A DNA stretch of 36,947 nucleotides from an uncultured Streptococcus sp. (lineage in GTDB: Bacteria; Bacillota; Bacilli; Lactobacillales; Streptococcaceae): positions 1 through 36,947 of the forward strand of contig CAKQDX010000019.1 of the NCBI GenBank assembly GCA_934229725.1, written 5' to 3'. Positions 12,884 to 20,694 of this stretch are shown piece after piece. The position numbers were made by a program, and so were the translations under genes. Position 1 is the first letter of the stretch. Each line of letters opens with the position of its first letter. Under the pieces are notes generated by a model. It was not told where the DNA came from. It did no database searches and saw only the letters and a list, made by a program, of their open reading frames with translations.

Positions 12884-12946
12884 AACTATCCTTTCATAAG
12901 AAATGATCTAACGTTAACATTAAATCATTTAAATCTCTCTGACATT

Positions 12947-12976
12947 ATATTAACAATTGTATGATTAATAAGTCAA
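12947..12976 (-). promoter_or_regulatory. Promoter of the DUF6287-type lipoprotein gene
   Basis: On the minus strand TTGACT (12971-12976) is followed after 18 nt by TAATAT (12947-12952); an overlapping TATAAT at 12944-12949 would give 21 nt. The remaining AT-rich stretch 12977-13146 shows no gene; a few start-stop stubs were seen but none longer than three codons. Confidence 0.5.
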
Positions 12977-13146
12977 GTATTTTTTGAAAAATTAATCTAA
13001 ATCTATACGTAGATAATTGCTTATATAATAAAATCTATTGTTATTGATACTATTATTCAGTGATTTTATCCTCAGTTAAATTAAAAATTTGATTAAAATA
13101 TCTAGATATTAGATGGACATTTCCTTCAAATTACAAGTATCTCTAT

Positions 13147-13175
13147 CAAAAAAAGCCGGACCTCAGTCCAGCTTT
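13147..13175 (-). terminator. Terminator downstream of polA and the 38-residue gene
   Basis: On the minus strand AAAGCTGGAC-TGAG-GTCCGGCTTT (one G-T pair) runs into further T. Confidence 0.88.
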
Positions 13176-13188
13176 CATCTGTCTATTT

Positions 13189-13305
13189 CTACTTGGTCAT
13201 AAAGTAGGTGATAATCACCAATACTGCTACGATAGCTAGGACAACGGCTAGAAATCCCAACATATAACGCAAGAGAAAGTAGGTAAATGGAAAATTTTCT
13301 TTCAT
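13189..13305 (-). CDS. 38-residue single-TM membrane protein downstream of polA
   Basis: A 38-residue ORF starting MKENFPFTYFLLRYMLGF with one long hydrophobic helix (about residues 15-35) and the short end FMTK. Its ATG is 3 nt after the polA stop, with GAGG about 11 nt upstream inside the polA end, so it is probably translated by coupling to polA. The shared terminator follows 14 nt past its stop. No family is recognised. Coupling to a DNA polymerase gene is odd for a membrane peptide and may only reflect read-through expression. Confidence 0.65.
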   Translation of the reverse strand: MKENFPFTYFLLRYMLGFLAVVLAIVAVLVIITYFMTK

Positions 13306-13308
13306 GTT

Positions 13309-15948
13309 TTACTTTGCCTCATACCATGTGCGGCCGTCATTTTCATCTGCGATGAGTGGGACAGCAAGTTCTACTGCAGCTTCCATAGTTTCTTTAACCA
13401 AGGCTTTCATGGCTACAAGTTCATCGTTTGGCACCTCAAGGACGATTTCATCGTGCACTTGGAGGAGCATCTTGGTTTTATAGCCACCTTCTACCAAAGC
13501 CTTATCTAAGTTAATCATAGCAATCTTGAGGATATCAGCGGCACTTCCTTGGATAGGCGAGTTGATGGCTGTACGCTCTGCGAAGTTGCGGACGTTAAAG
13601 TTACGAGAGTTGATATCTGGCAACTCACGGCGGCGGTGGAAGAGAGTTTCTACGTAGCCTTTATCCTTGGCCTCACGGACCACATTTTCCATATAGGCCT
13701 TAATACCTGGATAGCGCTCAAAGTAGGTGTTGATATACTCCTTAGCCTTTTTACGGCTAATACCAAGGTTGTTGGAGAGACCGAAGTCAGAAATGCCATA
13801 AACGATACCGAAGTTAACAGCCTTAGCGTTACGACGGTCGTTAGGTGTGACATCCTCTGGCTTTTCAATACCAAAGACACGCATAGCCGTAGAGGTATGG
13901 ATATCTGCCCCATCCTTAAAGGCAGCAATCAAATGCTCGTCTCCTGAGATATGAGCAAGCACGCGCAACTCAATCTGTGAATAATCCGAGCTTAAAAGAA
14001 CTGCATCCTCAGTCGATGGGACAAAGGCCTTACGGATGAGACGACCTTGCTCCAAGCGAACGGGGATATTTTGCAAGTTGGGATCCACTGATGACAAACG
14101 ACCTGTCTGTGTTAAATCTTGCACGTAACGGGTATGGATCTTGCCATCCTCAAGGATATAATCTTGAAGCCCCAAGACATAGGTAGACTGAAGCTTAGTG
14201 ATTTGACGGTACTCCAAAATCTTAGCTACGATTGGAGCAATCGGTGCCAAACGTTCAAGGACATCCACAGCCGTTGAGTAACCTGTCTTGGTTTTCTTAG
14301 TGTATTCCAAAGGTAGCCCCATCTTTTCAAAGAGGATGACACCCAACTGTTTAGGTGAATTGATATTGAACTCTTCACCCGCCATCTCGTAGATGTCTTG
14401 GGTCAATTTGTCAATGACTACTTGGTTTTCCACTGCCATTTCGTTAAGGGTTTGCCCCTTGACCTTAATACCAGCAATTTCCATCTTGGCTAACACATTT
14501 GCCAATGGTAATTCCATGTCAAAGAGAAGCTCTGATTGACCGTGTTCAGCTAATTTTTCTAGCATGACCGGTTTAGCGGCTTGAAGGACCTTGACTTTTT
14601 TCGCCAGGTGGCTGAGCAGGACCTCTTTCTCAGGAACGGCACGTTTAGCCCCCTTACCATAGACCACATCATCTGTTTCCAACGGTAGGTCCGTATAGAG
14701 ACGGGCAATGGTTGACAATTCATTGTCCTCAACGGTTGAGAGCAAATACTTGGCCAGACGGGCATCAAAATTAGTCGTAGGCAAGTCAATACCTAGATGG
14801 CTCAAAAGAACCTTACTACGCTTGAAGTCGTAGATATTTACAGCTTTAGAAAGAGCTGCTTGGAAGGCTTCTGATTTGAGTAGATTAGTATCTGTAGACG
14901 CATAAATCTGCTTGTCATTACCCCATGCAAAACCGATGATAGGTTCTGTGTGATAGTTCTCACCAAGGATTTCAAAATAAAAGAAATCGTCAGAGCTAAA
15001 GTGATCTTCTGTTACTTGGCTAGGCTCTTCATAGGCCACATCAAAATCTTGTGGCACAGCTTCTCCGCCAAGAGCATTTTTAAACTGAACGAAGCCCATT
15101 TCATCATAAAAAGCTGCCAATTTTTCAAGGTCAGGTCCCGTAAAGGCCGTATCATCTAGGCCAATTTCAATAGGAGACTGGGTATCAATAGTCGCCAGGG
15201 TCTTAGAAAGGAAGGCTTGATCTTTATCATTGATGAGATTTTCCTTCATCTTGGACTTCTTCATCTCATTGATGTGGTCATAGATACCTTCAAGGGAACC
15301 GTGTTCCAAAAGGAGCTTGAGACCTGTCTTTTCACCAATCTTAGTAACTCCTGGAATATTATCGGACTTATCACCCATGAGGGCCTTGAGATCGATGAAT
15401 TGCGTTGGGGTAATGCCCATTTTCTCCATGAGATAGTCAGGGGTGAAGGCTTCAAACTCTGCCACACCTTTTTTAGAAATCTCAACCACGGTATTGACAT
15501 CAGTCAACTGAATCAAGTCCTTATCCCCAGAGACAATCGTAACTTGGTAATTCTCACTCGCATTTTCAGCCATCTTAGCTAAGGTACCGATAATGTCATC
15601 TGCCTCATACTGAGCCAAATCGTAATAGGCGATACCACGTGCAGCCAACATCTCACGGATATAAGGGAACTGTTCACGGAATTCCTCTGGAGTCTTGGCA
15701 CGACCAGCCTTATAGTCCGCAAACATCTCTGTACGGAAAGTTGTTTTTCCGGCATCAAAGGCTACCAAGACATGGGTCGGCTGGATTCGCTCAAGTAGGT
15801 TGTCCAACATGAGGTGGAAACCGTAGATGGCATTGGTATGAAGGCCGTTATTGTTACGAAAACGGTCAATTTGATTATAGAGTGCGAAAAAGGCACGAAA
15901 GGCAACGGACGAACCGTCAATTAATAGTAATTTTTTCTGATTAGTCAT
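13309..15948 (-). CDS. polA: DNA polymerase I
   Basis: An 879-residue Pol I, used for Okazaki-fragment processing and repair synthesis. Residues 1-~290 are the 5'-3' exonuclease (LLLIDGSSVAFRAFFAL, EADDIIGTLA, GDKSDNIPGV). Residues ~320-480 are the 3'-5' exonuclease fold, but the expected catalytic DxE is FFYFEIL here, so proofreading is probably lost, as in other Gram-positive Pol I enzymes. The polymerase domain has SSDYSQIELRVLAH (motif A), RRNAKAVNFGIVYG (motif B) and LQVHDEIVLE (motif C). The start is ATG 15948 (MTNQKKLLLIDG). A 19-residue upstream extension was rejected because it runs through the promoter. No ribosome binding site precedes the ATG; see the -10 at 15955. Confidence 0.97.
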   Translation of the reverse strand: MTNQKKLLLIDGSSVAFRAFFALYNQIDRFRNNNGLHTNAIYGFHLMLDNLLERIQPTHVLVAFDAGKTTFRTEMFADYKAGRAKTPEEFREQFPYIREMLAARGIAYYDLAQYEADDIIGTLAKMAENASENYQVTIVSGDKDLIQLTDVNTVVEISKKGVAEFEAFTPDYLMEKMGITPTQFIDLKALMGDKSDNIPGVTKIGEKTGLKLLLEHGSLEGIYDHINEMKKSKMKENLINDKDQAFLSKTLATIDTQSPIEIGLDDTAFTGPDLEKLAAFYDEMGFVQFKNALGGEAVPQDFDVAYEEPSQVTEDHFSSDDFFYFEILGENYHTEPIIGFAWGNDKQIYASTDTNLLKSEAFQAALSKAVNIYDFKRSKVLLSHLGIDLPTTNFDARLAKYLLSTVEDNELSTIARLYTDLPLETDDVVYGKGAKRAVPEKEVLLSHLAKKVKVLQAAKPVMLEKLAEHGQSELLFDMELPLANVLAKMEIAGIKVKGQTLNEMAVENQVVIDKLTQDIYEMAGEEFNINSPKQLGVILFEKMGLPLEYTKKTKTGYSTAVDVLERLAPIAPIVAKILEYRQITKLQSTYVLGLQDYILEDGKIHTRYVQDLTQTGRLSSVDPNLQNIPVRLEQGRLIRKAFVPSTEDAVLLSSDYSQIELRVLAHISGDEHLIAAFKDGADIHTSTAMRVFGIEKPEDVTPNDRRNAKAVNFGIVYGISDFGLSNNLGISRKKAKEYINTYFERYPGIKAYMENVVREAKDKGYVETLFHRRRELPDINSRNFNVRNFAERTAINSPIQGSAADILKIAMINLDKALVEGGYKTKMLLQVHDEIVLEVPNDELVAMKALVKETMEAAVELAVPLIADENDGRTWYEAK

Positions 15949-15954
15949 AGGTTT

Positions 15955-15963
15955 ATTATAGCA
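15955..15963 (-). promoter_or_regulatory. polA extended -10, leaderless arrangement
   Basis: On the minus strand TGCTATAAT is a perfect extended -10, separated from the polA ATG by only AAACCT. The message should begin at or within a base or two of the start codon. Confidence 0.65.
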
Positions 15964-16028
15964 TAGATGGGAGAGATGGATGGTATGAGAGTATTTAAAA
16001 AGCACAGGAACAATTCCTGCACTAGGTT

Positions 16029-16625
16029 CTAATCCGGTGAAAAATATCCGAGCATCTCTGCTTTCAAAATGGCTTCCTGTCTATTATTCACAGCCAATTT
16101 TGAAAAAATATTACCTAGATGATTGGACACTGTCCGTTTGCTCACAAAAGCTTGTTCACAAATTTCTTCAATGCTCAAACCTTGTCTTACTAATTTCAAA
16201 ATAGCGATTTCTCTGTCTGTTAGGATGTCAATCATATCATCTGTTGTAAAGACAATCCCACCTTGATCAATGTTTTTTAATAGGAAAACCAACTGTTCAA
16301 TATCAATACTTTTATCAATAAAACCCCTAGCACCCATTTCTTTCGCACGATGGCTGTACATTGGTTTGGAATATCCCGTTAGCATAACAATCTTAACAGC
16401 AGAATCTTCTGCAATAATTTCTTCTGCCAGGGTTAAACCATCTTGTTCATATAGCGTTGTTAGATTGATATCTACCAAAACAATATCGTAATAATCACTC
16501 AAAGGATACTGTAATTTTGTGATTTCGTCCACGGTGTCTACTTTTTCGAAGTCATCGTAAATCTCCAAGCTCATTTGAATACTTTTACTAAACAACTTAT
16601 GATCATCAATCAATAAAATTCTCAT
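16029..16625 (-). CDS. LuxR/NarL-family response regulator
   Basis: A 198-residue response regulator. Residues 1-120 are the receiver (MRILLIDDHKLF; phospho-acceptor Asp in IVLVDINLT; Lys in GFIDKS). Residues ~135-195 are the LuxR-type helix-turn-helix (LTDREIAILKLVRQGLS, VSKRTVSNHL). It is the partner of the kinase just upstream, whose 3' end it overlaps by 20 nt, so translation is coupled. ATG 16625 follows AAGGGG. An upstream extension was rejected because it lies inside the kinase gene. Likely targets are the ABC transporter genes behind it. The pairing of a NarL-type regulator with bacteriocin-type ABC genes recalls the SalKR arrangement of salivaricin loci. Confidence 0.9.
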   Translation of the reverse strand: MRILLIDDHKLFSKSIQMSLEIYDDFEKVDTVDEITKLQYPLSDYYDIVLVDINLTTLYEQDGLTLAEEIIAEDSAVKIVMLTGYSKPMYSHRAKEMGARGFIDKSIDIEQLVFLLKNIDQGGIVFTTDDMIDILTDREIAILKLVRQGLSIEEICEQAFVSKRTVSNHLGNIFSKLAVNNRQEAILKAEMLGYFSPD

Positions 16626-18162
16626 GGCACAACCCCTTATCAATTGGAATAGTAATATAGACACTAAATGTTCCGTTTTCATTTGTTATCGAATAATTAC
16701 CGCCTAACACCAGTGTACGCTGTTCAATAAATCTCAATCCATAGCCGATCCTGTTCACAGACTCATCTGAACCATTTTCTAAATGAATATGAATCATATC
16801 ATTCGCCGTCCAAAGTTCCAAATTACTAACCATTCTAGTTGAATGCTTAATGGAATTATTTGCAAGTTCTTCCAATAATCTATACACGATGAGGTCATAT
16901 GGAGACAACAGAATAATGTTATCATCTACCTGAAAATGAATTTCCCGCTCCGTATGTGACTTAGCCACAATTCTAGCTATCATCTCACGATAGCTTTGGG
17001 CTATACTTTGTTTTCCCTCTACAAATGGTTGATAAGTATCTAAACGTTCTCTTATTTCTGTAATAACAGATTGGCTAATTTGATTGATCTGTTCCCTAAA
17101 GATTGGCTTTTCCCCCTGCTTATTAAAATTTTTAATTGCAATAACACTCTGGAGAATGTCATTATGTAGGAACTCTGAAAACTGATTTTTATACTCTTCA
17201 TCCTCCAGTAGCTCTTTTACCATTGTATTTCTTTTTAAAAATAAGGTTTTGAAATGCTCAGAGCTTCCTTCATTCAATTCTTTACCAAAAACCTGGAAGG
17301 ACTGTATAAAGGCAAAAGCAAAAATCAGAATATAAAAATTAAGTAGTAGGAAGCTTAATTTTGCATCAAGTTGCAAAAATAAACAAGAGACAATAAACGT
17401 AATAATCGATCCAAAAAATATCCGAAATATCAGTCCAATATATTCTTTTTTTACGTTTTTAACAACTTGACTGAACTTTTCAAAGATAATCCTTAGGTGA
17501 AAAAAGCTTATTAAGATGAACGTTCCCAAATACCATATTAGTAATGAAACATTACTAACTTCATAAGTAAGAATAAGAAATATAGTAGCCCATACTGAGA
17601 GTATCACTAAATAGCGACGCTGACTTCCTAATATAGTTTTTAATTCTTTGGCATACATAACTAGAAATATGATAGGAAGAAGCGAAGTAAACAGTGAACA
17701 AAAGAAAGAGAAAGTAACAAATAATCCCTTATTAATAAAGAACAAGCCCTCTGTTATCAGAACAACAAGGAAGTAGGTTACAAATAACTCCTTACCAACC
17801 CATTGTTTTCCAAGTAAAATAATTGAAATAGCACTAAAAATCATCATGAAAAAAATAATGGGATTCAATAAATCTGTTAATAACATCACAGAACTACTTA
17901 TGGAACTGTTTAAAATGAGCTGCCACATCAATAAATTGATACTGACATATAAAAAAAATTTCAGCAGGATTGATTTAAAATGGACAACAGAACACACATA
18001 GCTAAAGATAACCAGAATAGTTACAATGGAAAACATCATGACTGTCTGGAATGTGATTTGGGAAACTCCTTGATAAATCACCAGTAGCGCCAACACCTGA
18101 CTTAAGGATGTTAACCAAAACAAGATTAATGGATATCTTGACAAAATATTATTTCTTATCAT
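16606..18162 (-). CDS. Membrane sensor histidine kinase (HisKA_3/NarX-like)
   Basis: A 518-residue kinase with about ten hydrophobic segments in residues 10-300, making an integral-membrane sensor without a large extracellular loop. The catalytic part begins near 320. The phospho-acceptor is His in FLHNDILQSV (H-box of the NarX/DesK type). The N-box is ELANNSIKHS, and the Gly-rich lid is near RIGYGLRFIEQR. Such kinases partner LuxR-type regulators, here the overlapping gene downstream. The multi-TM sensor without an outside domain suggests it senses a ligand in the membrane or works with the ABC transporter encoded just before it. It has its own extended -10 (TGGTATAAT), and AGGTGAT before the ATG. 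Confidence 0.9.
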   Translation of the reverse strand: MIRNNILSRYPLILFWLTSLSQVLALLVIYQGVSQITFQTVMMFSIVTILVIFSYVCSVVHFKSILLKFFLYVSINLLMWQLILNSSISSSVMLLTDLLNPIIFFMMIFSAISIILLGKQWVGKELFVTYFLVVLITEGLFFINKGLFVTFSFFCSLFTSLLPIIFLVMYAKELKTILGSQRRYLVILSVWATIFLILTYEVSNVSLLIWYLGTFILISFFHLRIIFEKFSQVVKNVKKEYIGLIFRIFFGSIITFIVSCLFLQLDAKLSFLLLNFYILIFAFAFIQSFQVFGKELNEGSSEHFKTLFLKRNTMVKELLEDEEYKNQFSEFLHNDILQSVIAIKNFNKQGEKPIFREQINQISQSVITEIRERLDTYQPFVEGKQSIAQSYREMIARIVAKSHTEREIHFQVDDNIILLSPYDLIVYRLLEELANNSIKHSTRMVSNLELWTANDMIHIHLENGSDESVNRIGYGLRFIEQRTLVLGGNYSITNENGTFSVYITIPIDKGLCHENFID

Positions 18163-18180
18163 ATAGCATCACCTATCTCC

Positions 18181-18189
18181 ATTATACCA
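18181..18189 (-). promoter_or_regulatory. Promoter of the kinase-regulator pair
   Basis: On the minus strand TGGTATAAT is an extended -10, 18 nt before the kinase ATG, in the 54-nt gap after the second permease. Confidence 0.55.
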
Positions 18190-18216
18190 CAGTAGTAAGA
18201 TCCCTTTTTTCTCTCG

Positions 18217-20223
18217 TTAACGCTTCTCTGTACGCAACAATCGTAAACTAATAGTATATGTGAACGCAATATATAGCCCAAACAATAACCAATAGATCAT
18301 TAAATAACTGAAATTAAAGTCAACTTCAGTATTGGCATAATTTGCGAAATATCCTAACATACCTTTTGACAAAGCTATAAATGCTGGTAACCCAATTAAT
18401 TCTGGAACAAGAAAATAAAAAAGAATCTGTTGAAAAAGAAGTCCTCTATTTTGCTTACTTCCTAGTAAAAATAGAATGTCGTAGTCTCGTTGGCTATCCA
18501 AGGTCGATGCAAGAGTTTGAATGGAAAGAATGCTCAGTGAAATAATGGTAAAAATGAGTCCGACAAAAATCAATACAAGAACAACTACACCAACAAAACC
18601 AAGATACATATTAATCAGTCGATCTTTGGTCTGATAAACGTAGGTTTGTTCATTTCCAACCACATCTTCTTTTTTCAGGTGTTCAAGGAAATCCTTAATA
18701 TAGTCTTTATTAGCGTTCTTCCGATAGATAGCATCATAGTTTCTTTGGTAAATAGATAGCCCATCTACAGTATTATCTGGAACAACTAAGGTTCCCCTAT
18801 CATTATTTCCAACTGACGTCATGACATAAACATTAGACAAGACCTGTGGTGATGCAAGCTTAAGTTTTTGATTTCCAATCAAAAGAGTCTTAGTACTCTT
18901 AACAAATTTCTGTATCTGTTTTTCTGTCCCCTTATAATTGGCATTAACAAAATACTCACCATCATTTAATGAGATTCCTTTTTTCCCTTGAAGACTTAAC
19001 GTCTTATTATAATCACTAACACTGATAATAGGAACTGTTCTATTTCCCAAATCCTTGTCTAGTGACCATAACTGACTGGTATCTAAAACGTCTTTATACA
19101 AAAGATTACTTGCATAGATAGTAATCTCCGTATCCTTCTTGATATTTGAGAAATCAAAACTATCTTCCCTCAATTTAGATTTAATAGAAACACTTGCCAT
19201 ACTGTTTGAACCATCCACACTTTGGATAATTGACATGCTATAGGGGATATACTTTTGTAGTTCATTTGATACAGCATTATAGGCACTTCCACTCACTGTC
19301 AGTAGAGTCATTGATAAAGCCATACAAAATGATAAAATTGCTATGGTGATTGCATTTTGATCAGCTTGTTTAAATAATTGTCTAACTTTAAATGAATTAT
19401 ATTTATGGAAATAAATACTATCAAATCGTTTAATGATTCTCACCATCGCATCGCCCATAGTGCTATAGAAAAATATCACTGCCAATACAAAAGCCAAAAC
19501 TAGAAGTACTCCCCAACCTTTAAAGTATTGAAAATTTTGTTCATTACTAACGAAAAATAAGGAGAAGACGATAACAACAACTGATATGATAAATTCACAT
19601 AAGACTACAAACCTATTATTTGCGACAAGGATTGAATCACTTCCCTCATATTCAGTAATCAAGGAAATGAGTCGTTTTTTTCTAAATGTTAATATGTTCA
19701 TCAACACAATGATAAAGCTAGTCAATCCGTAGGCTATGACTAAGAGCAAAATAGATGGCAGATCAATATAAAATAATCCCCCAGTGTACCCGGATTGAAA
19801 CATGATATCTGCTATTTTCGCAAGTATACTGAGAAAACCTGTTCCAACACATAATCCTAAAACAAGAGACAAAAGATTAATAATTAAGGTTTCAAATGAT
19901 AGTATACTGACAATCTTAGGAGTACGCATACCTAAAACCGAATATAAACCCAATTCCTTTTTTCTTCGCTTTAATACGAAATTGGTAGAATAGACCACCA
20001 AAAAGATAATAATCATAATAATGACATAGGCTAGAATCCCCATATACTGACCAAAAATGTTAGTCATATTTGCCTTTGCACCACTTAAACTACCCATAAC
20101 AGGATGATTCGGAACTGCATTGAAGGCATACAGTAATGCATATATGATAGATAGACTTAAAAAATATATTAAGTAAACCTGTAGGTTTCTCTTTACGTTT
20201 CTCAATATTAAATTAAAAAGCAT
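18217..20223 (-). CDS. FtsX-type ABC transporter permease (BceB-like), second paralogue
   Basis: A 668-residue permease. It has one N-terminal TM helix (LQVYLIYFLSLSIIYALLYA), a FtsX domain near residues 60-190, further helices to ~320, a large extracellular region (about 330-560) and three C-terminal helices. That is the BceB/MacB-like layout of bacitracin and lantibiotic resistance transporters. It is clearly paralogous to the permease at 20695-22713: both have NHPVM-SLSG, QYMGI, and YSTNFVLKRR-KELGLY. It lacks an ATPase of its own and probably uses the one at 22723-23457. ATG follows GAGGTGGTAAACT. A strong terminator separates it from the upstream genes, so it may have separate control. 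Confidence 0.88.
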   Translation of the reverse strand: MLFNLILRNVKRNLQVYLIYFLSLSIIYALLYAFNAVPNHPVMGSLSGAKANMTNIFGQYMGILAYVIIMIIIFLVVYSTNFVLKRRKKELGLYSVLGMRTPKIVSILSFETLIINLLSLVLGLCVGTGFLSILAKIADIMFQSGYTGGLFYIDLPSILLLVIAYGLTSFIIVLMNILTFRKKRLISLITEYEGSDSILVANNRFVVLCEFIISVVVIVFSLFFVSNEQNFQYFKGWGVLLVLAFVLAVIFFYSTMGDAMVRIIKRFDSIYFHKYNSFKVRQLFKQADQNAITIAILSFCMALSMTLLTVSGSAYNAVSNELQKYIPYSMSIIQSVDGSNSMASVSIKSKLREDSFDFSNIKKDTEITIYASNLLYKDVLDTSQLWSLDKDLGNRTVPIISVSDYNKTLSLQGKKGISLNDGEYFVNANYKGTEKQIQKFVKSTKTLLIGNQKLKLASPQVLSNVYVMTSVGNNDRGTLVVPDNTVDGLSIYQRNYDAIYRKNANKDYIKDFLEHLKKEDVVGNEQTYVYQTKDRLINMYLGFVGVVVLVLIFVGLIFTIISLSILSIQTLASTLDSQRDYDILFLLGSKQNRGLLFQQILFYFLVPELIGLPAFIALSKGMLGYFANYANTEVDFNFSYLMIYWLLFGLYIAFTYTISLRLLRTEKR

Positions 20224-20345
20224 AGTTTACCACCTCATCTAACAGTTAAAATTTATAGTTTCGTATTTCTGTAGGAATTCACAGCCCTACCCTTTCCAAT
20301 ATCGTACCATTTTATTAATTCAGAAGCCTGAGTATTTTCGGCAAA

Positions 20346-20388
20346 AAAAGAGTTGAGAAAACTTTTTCATGGTCTTCTCAACTCTTTT
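20346..20388 (-). terminator. Strong terminator between the 36-residue gene and the second permease
   Basis: A 14-bp perfect stem (AAAAGAGTTGAGAA / TTCTCAACTCTTTT) is followed on the minus strand by additional T. It would end transcripts of the 36-residue gene and reduce read-through into the second permease. Confidence 0.88.
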
Positions 20389-20397
20389 AGACTGAGT

Positions 20398-20508
20398 CTA
20401 TTTCTTCCGATTATTTCTTCTCTTCATGAAATAAACAATCCCGATGATTAGTACTCCTAAGAGGAAAATAGGAGCATAAAATTCAAATGTACCAAGCAGT
20501 GCAGTCAT
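20398..20508 (-). CDS. 36-residue single-TM peptide between the two permeases
   Basis: An ORF of 36 codons, starting MTALLGTFEFYAPIFLLG, with one TM helix (about residues 10-27) and a very basic tail (MKRRNNRKK). AGGAGG stands 7 nt before the ATG. The gene is bracketed by its own candidate promoter (20617-20646) and a 14-bp terminator, so it looks like a genuine transcription unit inside the transporter locus. No family is recognised. It could be a small regulatory subunit of the transporter or kinase, or an immunity peptide; both are inference. Confidence 0.7.
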   Translation of the reverse strand: MTALLGTFEFYAPIFLLGVLIIGIVYFMKRRNNRKK

Positions 20509-20616
20509 AAATCATCCTCCTATTCATACACTAAACTACTCTACAAATCATAATAAGCAACTCAATGATATAAAATACAGTTACAAATTATAAGAAGTCA
20601 GTTCTACCTACTACTT

Positions 20617-20646
20617 ATTTTAACAAACTATCTTTTAATGCGTCAA
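20617..20646 (-). promoter_or_regulatory. Promoter of the 36-residue peptide gene
   Basis: On the minus strand TTGACG (20641-20646) and TAAAAT (20617-20622) are spaced by 18 nt in the 186-nt gap after the first permease. An additional TATAAT occurs about 30 nt further down. Confidence 0.55.
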
Positions 20647-20694
20647 TTAACATTATCGCTTTATTTACAACGAACATTATGAAAAATATACACA

